A DNA stretch of 5,752 nt, from positions 1 through 5,752 of the forward strand of contig JAOUIM010000254.1 in assembly GCA_029884035.1 (NCBI GenBank). The letters are read 5' to 3'. The position numbers were made by a program, and so were the translations under genes. Below are positions 1 through 5,751 of the stretch, piece after piece. Position 1 is the first letter of the stretch. Each line of letters begins with the position of its first letter. This stretch comes from Aquincola sp. Its GTDB lineage: Bacteria; Pseudomonadota; Gammaproteobacteria; Burkholderiales; Burkholderiaceae_C. The notes under the pieces were generated by a model. The model did no database searches. It was given only the letters and a program-made list of their open reading frames with translations, and was not told where the DNA came from.

Positions 1-930
1 ATCCTTCCCGGCACCACCCACCTGCAGGTGGCGCAGCCGGTGAGCTTTGCGCACCACCTGCTGGCCTACGTGGAGATGTTCGGGCGCGATGCCGAGCGCC
101 TGGTGGATGTACGCAAGCGCGTCAACCGCCTGCCGCTGGGCGCCGCGGCGCTGGCCGGCACCAGTTACCCGCTCGACCGCGAGCGCGTGGCCAGGACGCT
201 GGGCTTCGACGGCCTGTGCATGAACAGCCTCGATGCGGTAAGCGACCGCGACTTCGCGATCGAGTTCACCGCCTGGGCCGCGATCACGATGATGCACGTC
301 TCGCGCATTTGCGAGGAAATCGTGCTGTGGATGAGCCAGAACTACGGCTTCATCGATCTGGCGGACCGCTACTGCACCGGCAGTTCGATCATGCCGCAGA
401 AGCGCAACCCCGACGTGGCCGAGCTCGCTCGCGGCAAGACCGGCCGCGTCTACGGGCACCTGACCGCGCTGCTCACGCTGATGAAGGGCCAGCCGCTCGC
501 CTACAACAAGGACAACCAGGAAGACAAGGAGCCGCTGTTCGACACGGTCGACACGCTGGCCGCCACGCTGCGCGTCATGGCCGAGATGGTGGCCGGCATC
601 GTGGTCAAGCCCGAGGCGATGGAGCGCGCGGCGAACAAGGGCTACGCGACGGCGACCGACCTCGCCGACTACCTGGTCAAGAAGGGCGTGCCGTTCCGCG
701 ACGCCCACGAGGTGGTGGCCGCTGCAGTGAAGTTCGGCCTCGCGCGCGGCATGGACCTCGCGGAGCTGCCGCTGGACACGTTGAAGACCTTCCACGCCGC
801 GATCGGTGAGGACGTGTACGAAGCCGCGCTGACGCTCAAGGCGTCGCTCGACGCCCGCCGGGTGATCGGCGGCACCGCACCCGAGCGCGTGCGCGAGCAG
901 ATCGCGGCGCACCGCGCCCGGCTCGGGTAG
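1..930 (+). CDS. argH: Argininosuccinate lyase, C-terminal part (5' end outside the window)
   Basis: This enzyme splits argininosuccinate into arginine and fumarate, the last step of arginine biosynthesis in the cytoplasm. The reading frame is open from base 1, so the gene continues to the left; 309 residues are visible of a family usually about 460 long. The fragment opens with LPGTTHLQ, whose histidine (bases 19-21) is the conserved active-site histidine of the fumarase/aspartase superfamily. The superfamily signature GSSIMPQKRNPD lies at bases 379-414 and carries the flexible-loop catalytic serine. The rest matches the helical core and C-terminal domain (for example the NKDNQEDKEPLFD stretch) and ends in a normal TAG. 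The GTG at 28 is an internal valine, not a start. No frameshift or missing key residue is seen. The next gene begins 7 bases after the stop. Confidence 0.97.
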   Translation: MLPGTTHLQVAQPVSFAHHLLAYVEMFGRDAERLVDVRKRVNRLPLGAAALAGTSYPLDRERVARTLGFDGLCMNSLDAVSDRDFAIEFTAWAAITMMHVSRICEEIVLWMSQNYGFIDLADRYCTGSSIMPQKRNPDVAELARGKTGRVYGHLTALLTLMKGQPLAYNKDNQEDKEPLFDTVDTLAATLRVMAEMVAGIVVKPEAMERAANKGYATATDLADYLVKKGVPFRDAHEVVAAAVKFGLARGMDLAELPLDTLKTFHAAIGEDVYEAALTLKASLDARRVIGGTAPERVREQIAAHRARLG

Positions 931-937
931 CCCCACC

Positions 938-1285
938 GTGATCTACGAGCGCAGGCACCAGCCCCCGGTGTCGCGCGCGCAGTTCGCGCGCCGCATGGCC
1001 TGGCACGGCGTCAGCGCGATCGCGCTGCTGGCCGCCTCGCTCGGCGGCGGCATGCTCGGCTACATGGCGTTCGAGCACCTCTCGGCGCTCGATGCTTTCC
1101 TCAATGCCGCGATGCTGCTCGGCGGCATGGGCCCGGTCGATGCGCCGAAGACGCCGGGCGGCAAGTTCTTCGCCGGCTGCTACGCGCTGTACGCCGGCCT
1201 GGTGTTCATCGTCAGCGCGGCCCTGATCTTCACGCCGATCCTGCACCGCGTGCTGCACCACTTCCACTGGGACGACAAGGCCTGA
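938..1285 (+). CDS. Small membrane protein resembling a two-helix ion-channel pore with a degenerate filter
   Basis: The 115-residue product has a basic N-terminus (about residues 1-20), a hydrophobic helix at about 23-43, a short helix and glycine-rich loop at about 51-67 (ending GGMGPV), and a second hydrophobic helix at about 77-100, then a His-rich tail (HRVLHHFHWDD). This TM1 - pore helix - loop - TM2 order is the layout of the two-helix potassium-channel pore module (Ion_trans_2 type). The potassium filter TxGYGD is absent, and GGMGP occupies its place. Ion conduction is therefore unproven, and the protein may simply be a conserved membrane protein of unknown role. The GTG start is chosen because it lies 7 bases after argH and keeps the charged N-terminus, but no good Shine-Dalgarno precedes it, so translational coupling to argH is likely. 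ATG at 995 (Met20) is a possible later start that would remove the basic leader. Confidence 0.8.
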   Translation: MIYERRHQPPVSRAQFARRMAWHGVSAIALLAASLGGGMLGYMAFEHLSALDAFLNAAMLLGGMGPVDAPKTPGGKFFAGCYALYAGLVFIVSAALIFTPILHRVLHHFHWDDKA

Positions 1286-1290
1286 CGAGG

Positions 1291-1959
1291 ATGGCGCAGG
1301 CGCCGCGCGTCAAGGTCTGCTGCATCGCCAGCCTCGAAGAAGCGCGCCTGGCCATTGACGCCGGCGCCGCGGCGATCGGCCTCGTCTCGGCGATGCCCAG
1401 CGGGCCGGGCGTGATCGACGAGGCGACGATCGCCGCCATCGCCGCTGCCGTGCCGCGCGAGGTGCAGACCTTCCTGCTCACCGCGCACACCGACTCGCTG
1501 GCCATCGCCCACCAGCACCGCCGCTGCCGCACGACGACGATTCAGCTCGTGGACACCCTTGCGCCGCGCGAACTGCGCGACCTGCGGCGCGCGCTGCCCT
1601 CGCGAGTGAGGCTGGTGCAGGTGGTGCACGTAACCGGAGTGTCAGCGCTCGACGAGGCGCTGGCCGCAGCGCCGATGGTCGACGCGCTGCTGCTCGACTC
1701 GGGCAACCCCGCGCTCGCGGTCAAGCAGCTCGGCGGCACCGGCCGCACGCACGACTGGGCCGTGAGCCGCGAGATCGTCGATCGCGCCGGCGTGCCGGTG
1801 TGGTTGGCCGGCGGGCTGAACCCGGGCAACGTGGCCGAGGCGATCGCGACCGTGCGGCCACATGGCGTGGACCTTTGCAATGGCGTGCGCGATGGCGAGG
1901 GCCGGCTCGATGCCGCCAAGTTGCGAGCTTTCTGCGACGCCGCCCACCCGCCACGCTGA
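1291..1959 (+). CDS. TrpF-like (phosphoribosylanthranilate isomerase family) barrel protein, divergent
   Basis: TrpF proteins are (beta/alpha)8 barrels that carry out the Amadori rearrangement of phosphoribosylanthranilate in tryptophan synthesis. The 222-residue length and several motifs fit: KVCC at residues 8-11 places Cys10 on the catalytic cysteine of the usual KICG motif; LLLDS puts Asp136 on the catalytic aspartate; GGTGRTHDW (148-156), LAGGLNPGN (172-180) and VDLCNGVR (193-200) correspond to the phosphate-side loops. Two substrate-side features differ. The usual SPR/SKR motif after strand 2, whose arginine contacts the anthranilate carboxylate, reads PSGPG (36-40), and the usual QLHG reads QLVD (85-88). 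The gene sits with argH, not with other trp genes, so it may be a diverged paralogue with another aminosugar-phosphate substrate. The start follows the previous stop by 5 bases. AAGG at 1277-1280 is a plausible ribosome site. Confidence 0.85.
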   Translation: MAQAPRVKVCCIASLEEARLAIDAGAAAIGLVSAMPSGPGVIDEATIAAIAAAVPREVQTFLLTAHTDSLAIAHQHRRCRTTTIQLVDTLAPRELRDLRRALPSRVRLVQVVHVTGVSALDEALAAAPMVDALLLDSGNPALAVKQLGGTGRTHDWAVSREIVDRAGVPVWLAGGLNPGNVAEAIATVRPHGVDLCNGVRDGEGRLDAAKLRAFCDAAHPPR

Positions 1960-1964
1960 TCCAC

Positions 1965-1970
1965 AAGGAG
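1965..1970 (+). promoter_or_regulatory. Shine-Dalgarno site fixing the VOC gene start
   Basis: AAGGAG lies 9 bases before the ATG at 1980. It supports that start over upstream in-frame starts (for example one at 1800) that would overlap the trpF-like gene. Confidence 0.8.
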
Positions 1971-1979
1971 GCCGACCCC

Positions 1980-2348
1980 ATGACCGTGCGCTACCTCGTC
2001 GACGATGTCGACGCCGCGTTGCCCTTCTACCGCGCGCTGGGCTTTCGCCTGGCCGACCGCTGGGGGCCGCCGTTCGCGGTGATGAAGGCCAAGGGCCAGA
2101 CGCTGTGGCTGGCCGGGCCCGGCACCTCGGCGCGCAAGAAGCTCGCCAGCGGCGCGCTGCCCGCGCCCGGTGGCTGGAATCGCATCGTCGTCGAGACGAA
2201 GGACCTCGACGCCACGCTGGCGAAGGCGCTCGCGGCGGGCGGCAAGGCCCGAAGCAAGCCGATCAAGGGGCCAGGCGGGCGGCAGGTGCTGGTGGACGAT
2301 CCGTCGGGCAATCCGGTGGAGGTGTTTGAGGCGAGGGATGCAACCTGA
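1980..2348 (+). CDS. VOC-fold (glyoxalase/bleomycin-resistance superfamily) protein
   Basis: The product has 122 residues, the usual size of a single-chain VOC protein with two beta-alpha-beta-beta-beta units, which normally dimerise. Unit one begins with VRYLVDDVDAALPFYRALGF (3-22), a standard opening (V-x-D, then FYxxLGF). Unit two starts near GGWNRIVVETKDLDATL (64-80) and ends in DDPSGNPVEVFE (106-117), the common DPxGNxxEl signature. Glu114 matches the usual metal-binding glutamate. The histidines that normally complete the metal site at the starts of the two units are not seen: Asn67/Arg68 stand where the second is expected, and the first strand has none. A binding role or a metal-free enzyme is therefore possible, and the substrate cannot be named. 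It is probably the last gene of the argH series, 20 bases after the trpF-like stop. Confidence 0.88.
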   Translation: MTVRYLVDDVDAALPFYRALGFRLADRWGPPFAVMKAKGQTLWLAGPGTSARKKLASGALPAPGGWNRIVVETKDLDATLAKALAAGGKARSKPIKGPGGRQVLVDDPSGNPVEVFEARDAT

Positions 2349-2476
2349 CCTGGTCGCCGGCGCGACCCGATGCGTTCAAAGCCTGAAAAGTGGACCCCCT
2401 TGCGGTGAACGTAGGCAATGCTGGGCAGGCAGCCGTCGAAACCACGCGTGCCATTGACGTTGAAGGCGTCAGCGGC
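2349..2476 (+). other. Convergent intergenic gap, no gene seen
   Basis: This 128-base gap separates two genes that converge. It holds the hairpin at 2352-2367 and an A-rich patch, TGAAAAGTGGACCCCC (about 2382-2397), which resembles, from memory only, the ends of some IS21-type elements. No transposase fragment or partner repeat is visible. From about here GC content falls toward the lower values of the next three genes. Confidence 0.6.
2352..2367 (+). terminator. Short hairpin just after the VOC gene
   Basis: GGTCGC and GCGACC form a perfect 6-base-pair stem around a CGGC loop, starting 4 bases after the VOC stop codon. No T-run follows, so it is a weak candidate for an intrinsic terminator. 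It could equally stabilise the 3' end of the mRNA. Confidence 0.35.
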
Positions 2477-2875
2477 TCACTTGACGCTGAACACCATGAA
2501 CTGGTTCCCGCTCGCCACCTTCGCTTGGTAGCGACCCTTGTCCCGTTCCGCGACGCTCACGCACGCAGTGGTCATGTCAAAGCTCTTCAGCCACCAAGTG
2601 AACTTCCAACACACCTGCGCGCCGTCAATGCGCCAGGTGCCGCTGTCGTCGCACTTGCCGGCCGTGTCGCTAAGACGCAGGCACACCGTGCCGTCCGTCT
2701 TCCACTCAAAGGAAGTGTGGGACCTCGCGTCGGCGACCTGCTCGGCGATCCACATCTTCCCCCCGACCAGCGCCTTGACGGCGTCCGAGCCCAGGTCCGC
2801 CGCGACCGACGGGCCCGCTAGGAACATCGCCGAAGAGGAGAGTGCGATCCAAGGCCCTCTGCGTTTCACCGACAT
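2477..2875 (-). CDS. Exported small protein of unknown function with four cysteines
   Basis: The 132-residue product opens with a signal peptide: charged MSVKRR, a hydrophobic stretch to about residue 20, and a likely cleavage after VAA (26/27). The mature part is about 106 residues and looks like a small beta-rich domain, with an FEWKTDGTVCLRL strand pair, DSGTWRIDG, VCWKFTWW and a closing GNQFMVFSVK. Cysteines at 65, 75, 89 and 105 could form two disulfides in the periplasm. The dGT...sGTW...C pattern recalls DUF995-like exported proteins, but this is not a firm family assignment. The ATG at 2875 is chosen because a strong ribosome site sits just before it; an upstream GTG at 2905 would spoil the signal peptide. 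It is the last of three co-directional genes, 60 bases beyond the lipoprotein gene. Confidence 0.82.
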   Translation of the reverse strand: MSVKRRGPWIALSSSAMFLAGPSVAADLGSDAVKALVGGKMWIAEQVADARSHTSFEWKTDGTVCLRLSDTAGKCDDSGTWRIDGAQVCWKFTWWLKSFDMTTACVSVAERDKGRYQAKVASGNQFMVFSVK

Positions 2876-2880
2876 TGTGG

Positions 2881-2888
2881 ATCTCCTT
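2881..2888 (-). promoter_or_regulatory. Strong Shine-Dalgarno deciding the start of the four-cysteine exported protein
   Basis: On the - strand this reads AAGGAGAT, ending 5 bases before the ATG at 2875. It rules in favour of that start over the in-frame GTG at 2905. Confidence 0.85.
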
Positions 2889-2935
2889 AGGGTAAAGATG
2901 GACACCTGCGCGCCAAGCGCCGCTCGATCTGACGA

Positions 2936-3124
2936 CTACCCGTTGCGGCCCCAGGTGCCGTTGTGCTTCGCGCATTCGGCCGCGTTGTCGCAAATACCGC
3001 CGTCGGTCGGGTGATAGCAAGTGCCGGTTTCGCTGCCCGTGGGCGTGGAGGGCTCTTCGGAGGGCGGCTTGTCGCAATCGGCGATCAACGCGATCGAGGC
3101 GACCAACGTAGCGATCGTTCTCAT
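2936..3124 (-). CDS. Small cysteine-rich probable lipoprotein
   Basis: The product has 62 residues. A short MR and a hydrophobic stretch (TIATLVASIALIA) run into Cys17 in the context LIADC. This resembles a lipobox, but the Asp just before the cysteine is atypical (Gly, Ala or Ser is usual), so lipidation is likely but not certain. If Cys17 is the lipidated residue, Asp18 at position +2 is the type of residue that favours inner-membrane retention in enteric bacteria; Lys at +3 would make it weak. A Pro/Ser/Glu/Thr-rich linker (about 19-34) leads to a compact C-terminal piece with cysteines at 36, 45 and 51, ending in NGTWGRNG. No family is recognised. The ATG is preceded by GGAGG (3129-3133 on this strand) with 4 bases between. 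It lies 20 bases after the cupin gene, consistent with an operon. Confidence 0.72.
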   Translation of the reverse strand: MRTIATLVASIALIADCDKPPSEEPSTPTGSETGTCYHPTDGGICDNAAECAKHNGTWGRNG

Positions 3125-3144
3125 CACGCCTCCCCGGCGGAAGC

Positions 3145-3555
3145 TCACTTGACGGGGACAACCATGGGCGCCCCAGTAGCGCCCACCTGAAAGACCACGA
3201 ACCTGAGGCGTTCCGTCGCGCTCGCGTTGCGCATGACCATGGTCTTCTCGGGAAGTTGGTTCAAGACCTCGCCCGATCGCGCCGTCCGGGCTTCGCCTTC
3301 GGTCTCCATCGTCCCGGTGCCTTGCACGACATACAGGAACATGTGCCCGGTGTGGTAGTGCATGGGCGTCGCCCAACCGGGGGGCACATCGTAGTTGCGC
3401 ACATTGACCTCCTGCGCCGATGACACGGACAGTGCCGTCTTGAGGATGTCCGCGATCTGGGCTTTCTCCTGCGCTCGCGCGCCGCCGACGGCAAGGACGA
3501 GAGCGACTGCGGTGACGAGCGGAGCGAGAGCCTGGCGGCCGGATATTGCTTGCAT
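3145..3555 (-). CDS. Exported single-domain cupin protein
   Basis: The 136-residue product has a signal peptide with likely cleavage after ARA (28/29), so the cupin acts in the periplasm. The mature part is one small beta-barrel. Cupin motif 1 is seen as PPGWATPMHYHTGHMFLYVVQGTG (residues 58-81), with His66 and His68 in the HxH pair. The usual glutamate is replaced (Met72), and an extra histidine, His71, lies just before it. Motif 2 is weak: GEVLNQLPEKTMVMRN (95-110) keeps the glycine and proline but lacks the usual histidine. Any metal site would rest on His66, His68 and perhaps His71; the ligand or reaction is unknown. ATG at 3555 is preferred to the TTG one codon upstream because of ribosome-site spacing. 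It is the first gene of the three-gene - strand set and faces the regulator gene across 124 bases. Confidence 0.88.
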   Translation of the reverse strand: MQAISGRQALAPLVTAVALVLAVGGARAQEKAQIADILKTALSVSSAQEVNVRNYDVPPGWATPMHYHTGHMFLYVVQGTGTMETEGEARTARSGEVLNQLPEKTMVMRNASATERLRFVVFQVGATGAPMVVPVK

Positions 3556-3560
3556 CAAAG

Positions 3561-3567
3561 ACTCCTT
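3561..3567 (-). promoter_or_regulatory. Shine-Dalgarno of the cupin gene
   Basis: On the - strand this reads AAGGAGT, ending 5 bases before the ATG at 3555. The spacing suits that ATG better than the TTG one codon upstream. Confidence 0.8.
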
Positions 3568-3581
3568 CGAGGGGAAGAGCG

Positions 3582-3596
3582 CCGGCGGCTCGCCGG
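3582..3596. repeat. 15-base GC-rich palindrome in the divergent region
   Basis: CCGGCG and CGCCGG are perfect inverted arms around GCT. The site lies 26 bases upstream of the cupin ATG, so it could be a hairpin in the leader of the exported-protein mRNA or a binding site for a dimeric regulator. In GC-rich DNA a 6-base arm can arise by chance. Confidence 0.4.
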
Positions 3597-3630
3597 TTGG
3601 GGGAGATTCCTAGCGCGTCGGCCGAAAGTC

Positions 3631-3660
3631 CCTGCGAAACTGCTGTTCTTCGCCTGCGAA
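3631..3660 (+). promoter_or_regulatory. Tandem CCTGCGAA repeat, candidate operator
   Basis: CCTGCGAA occurs at 3631-3638 and again at 3653-3660, a period of 22 bases or about two helical turns. An inverted TTCGC (3649-3653) lies between them. Winged-helix proteins of the OmpR/CadC type commonly bind direct repeats on one helix face, and the site sits in the gap between such a regulator gene and the genes transcribed away from it. No convincing sigma-70 promoter was recognised in the 124-base gap on either strand. Confidence 0.4.
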
Positions 3661-3679
3661 TCGCCTAAACCGGAGGCGC

Positions 3680-5569
3680 ATGAAAGGTCACGAGGGCCCG
3701 GCCTATCGCTTCGGCGCGTTCCTGCTGGTACCGAGCGAGCGCTTGCTGCTGCACGACGGCAAGCCGGTTGCGCTTGCCGGCAAGGCATTCGACCTGCTTG
3801 TCGTGCTGGTCAGCCAGGCCGGCCATCTGGCAACGAAGGACGAGCTGCTCCAGCGCGTCTGGCCTGGGCTCGTCGTCGAGGAAGTCAACCTGAGCGTCAA
3901 CATGTCGGCGATCCGTAAGGCGCTGTCGCGCGTGCCAGGCGCCGGCGACTGGATCGAGACCGTGCCGCGTCAGGGGTATCGGTTCACGGCGCCGGTCGCC
4001 ATCGATGACGTTGCCACATTGAGCCCGGCCGGTGGATTGCTGCGCGAAGCGAAAACGGCCGAGCTGTTCGAGACTTCCCAGCCATTGCCACCGTCTGCGG
4101 TGACGCGCAGCGGACGTCGCCGGGCCTGGCTCGCCGTCGGCGCACTGGCGCTTGTCGTCGCGGCGAGCGCAACCTGGCTTGCTCTCGGCCGTACCGCGCC
4201 CTACGCGGCGGTGGCCGTGCTGCCTTTCTCGGTTGACGCGCCAGAGAACGCGCACCTCGCCGACGGCATCGCCGAGGAGGCGATCAACGCGTTGACGCGC
4301 ATCGTGGAGCTGCGCGTCACACCGCGCGCGTCGGCGTTCCGCTTCCGAGGTGCCGATCCGATGGATGCCGGCCGTCGGCTCGATGCGCCAGCCGTCGTCA
4401 CCGGGTCGCTGGCGCGCGACGGCGAGCGGGTGACATTGCAGATCGAACTGGTCGACGTCGGGCGGGCCGCGCAGGTCTGGAGTTCGCGCTACGAGGTCGC
4501 GCCGGGCGAGCTGCCGCAACTGCAACGACGCGTGATCGACGACGTGGCGCGCTCGCTGCACGTGCGCACGGCTCCTGGCGAAATCTCCCCCCGTGCACAG
4601 GACCCGACCCGCAACGCCGACGCCTACCAGGCCTATCTGCAGGGGCGCTATCTGTGGAACCAGCGCTCGGAGGCGGCGCTGCGCAGCGCGATCGGGCAAT
4701 TCCGCCGCGCCGTCGAGCTCGACCCGGCGTTCGCGCTCGCGTACGCCGCGCTCGCGGATTCCTACACGACGCTGGGGTACCTGGGCAACGACCCGCCTGC
4801 CGCGACGTTCCCGGTCGCGCGGCCGTACGCCCTGAAGGCGATCGAGCTCGATCCTTCGCTGTCGCAGGCGCACGCGTCGCTCGCCTACATCAAGTTCTAC
4901 TTCGACTGGGACTGGGCTGGCGCGGGCGAGGAGCTCCGCCGTGCGATCGAGCTGAACCCGAACGACCCGGTGGCCCACCAGTGGCACGCCGTCTATCTGC
5001 TCGCGGCGGGGCGACCCGACGACGCGATGGACGAGATCCGCACCGCGCAGCGGCTCGACCCGTTGTCGCTCGCGATCAACACCGACGTCGGTTTCCACCA
5101 CTACTACAACGGCCGCTATGCCGAGGCGATCGCGCAGCTGCAGTCGGTGCTCGGCATGAAGAGCGACTTCGGTTTGGCGCACCTGTGGCTCGCGCGTTCG
5201 TACATCCAGGTCGGCCGGCTCGACGAGGCACTGGTTGCGGCCAAGACCGCCGAAGCCACCGCGCCGCAATGGATCGTCTTCGTCGCCCAGCGCGGATACA
5301 CGCTCGGCGCGATGGGCCGCACCGACGAAGCGCGTGCGGTACTCGACGAGATGGCGCGCCTGTCGACGCAGCGTTTCGTCACCGCCTACGGCGTGGCGTT
5401 GGTCCATGCCGGACTCGGCGACAAGGAACAGGCCTTCGCCTGGCTCGACAAGGCGTTCGCCGAGCGGTCGCACTGGCTGATATGGCTGCGCCTCGACCCG
5501 CGCTGGAAGACGCTGCGCAGCGACCCCCGCTTTGCCGCGCTTGTCGAGCGGATGAAGTACCCCGGTTGA
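3680..5569 (+). CDS. CadC/ToxR-type membrane transcription regulator with TolB-like domain and TPR array
   Basis: The 629-residue protein probably senses a signal outside the inner membrane and binds DNA inside the cell. Residues about 8-105 are a winged-helix DNA-binding domain (Trans_reg_C type), with LAGKAFDLLVVLV, the recognition region VNLSVNMSAIRKAL (69-82) and the closing wing ETVPRQGYRF (93-102). A linker leads to RRR (146-148) and one hydrophobic helix at about 149-170, which places the N-terminus in the cytoplasm. Next, AVAVLPF (177-183), HLADGIAEEAINALTR (192-207) and the following strands form a TolB/FlgO-like domain to about 295. The rest, about 313-600, is a series of TPR-like helical hairpins (for example AIGQFRRAVELDP, 337-349). 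The end, FAWLDKAFAERS...LRSDPRFAALVERM, is typical of this regulator class. GGAGG at 3672-3676 precedes the ATG with only 3 bases between. The gene is divergent from the exported cupin set, its likeliest target; it may also control itself. The signal is unknown. Confidence 0.93.
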   Translation: MKGHEGPAYRFGAFLLVPSERLLLHDGKPVALAGKAFDLLVVLVSQAGHLATKDELLQRVWPGLVVEEVNLSVNMSAIRKALSRVPGAGDWIETVPRQGYRFTAPVAIDDVATLSPAGGLLREAKTAELFETSQPLPPSAVTRSGRRRAWLAVGALALVVAASATWLALGRTAPYAAVAVLPFSVDAPENAHLADGIAEEAINALTRIVELRVTPRASAFRFRGADPMDAGRRLDAPAVVTGSLARDGERVTLQIELVDVGRAAQVWSSRYEVAPGELPQLQRRVIDDVARSLHVRTAPGEISPRAQDPTRNADAYQAYLQGRYLWNQRSEAALRSAIGQFRRAVELDPAFALAYAALADSYTTLGYLGNDPPAATFPVARPYALKAIELDPSLSQAHASLAYIKFYFDWDWAGAGEELRRAIELNPNDPVAHQWHAVYLLAAGRPDDAMDEIRTAQRLDPLSLAINTDVGFHHYYNGRYAEAIAQLQSVLGMKSDFGLAHLWLARSYIQVGRLDEALVAAKTAEATAPQWIVFVAQRGYTLGAMGRTDEARAVLDEMARLSTQRFVTAYGVALVHAGLGDKEQAFAWLDKAFAERSHWLIWLRLDPRWKTLRSDPRFAALVERMKYPG

Positions 5570-5612
5570 GCGGCGCGGGCGCGGCTTGGAGTCATCGCCA
5601 ACCGCCTGGTCA

Positions 5613-5643
5613 GCGCGGCCCCATGCCAGCCCGGGGGCCGCGC
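5613..5643 (+). terminator. GC-rich hairpin downstream of the regulator gene
   Basis: GCGCGGCCCC (5613-5622) and GGGGCCGCGC (5634-5643) form a perfect 10-base-pair stem around an 11-base loop, 43 bases after the regulator's stop codon. No T-run follows, so this is an incomplete intrinsic terminator. It could still pause or end transcription, or protect the mRNA 3' end. The rest of 5570-5752 holds no gene that I can support. Confidence 0.5.
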
Positions 5644-5738
5644 ACCGCCCAGACCCCGGAATGCAACGGCCTAAACCGTTCCCGTGCTCGGCTCACCGCG
5701 GGTCACATGGGCGTTCCCGATCGCTGCTTCTCAAGAAC

Positions 5739-5751
5739 GTCAGGACCTGAC
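5739..5751. repeat. 13-base palindrome at the right edge
   Basis: GTCAGG and CCTGAC are perfect inverted arms around a single A. It may be an operator for a gene to the right of the window, or chance; the edge prevents any further reading. Confidence 0.25.

Noticed and set aside
216..809. A 197-codon + strand frame inside argH.
   Set aside because: It is an out-of-frame shadow of argH with an Arg/Gly/Ala-rich translation.
1800..1979. A 60-codon N-terminal extension of the VOC protein.
   Set aside because: It overlaps the trpF-like gene in another frame, has Arg-rich composition unlike a domain, and the ribosome site at 1965-1970 points to ATG 1980.
2382..2397. Calling an insertion-sequence end at the TGAAAAGTGGACCCCC patch.
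   Set aside because: Only a remembered resemblance supports it; no partner inverted repeat, target duplication or transposase remnant is visible.
2466..2487. GCGTCA and TGACGC as a terminator at the end of the four-Cys protein gene.
   Set aside because: The arms are 6 bases around a 10-base loop, the right arm lies inside the coding end, and there is no T-run on either side.
2390..3014. Two overlapping + strand open frames across the exported-protein genes.
   Set aside because: They show no domain or good ribosome site, whereas the - strand frames have signal peptides and strong ribosome sites.
3665..5473. A 602-codon open frame on the - strand opposite the regulator gene.
   Set aside because: Its translation is Arg/Val/Leu-rich with no recognisable domain. 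The + strand frame has clear winged-helix, transmembrane and TPR signatures. Long antisense frames are expected in GC-rich genes.
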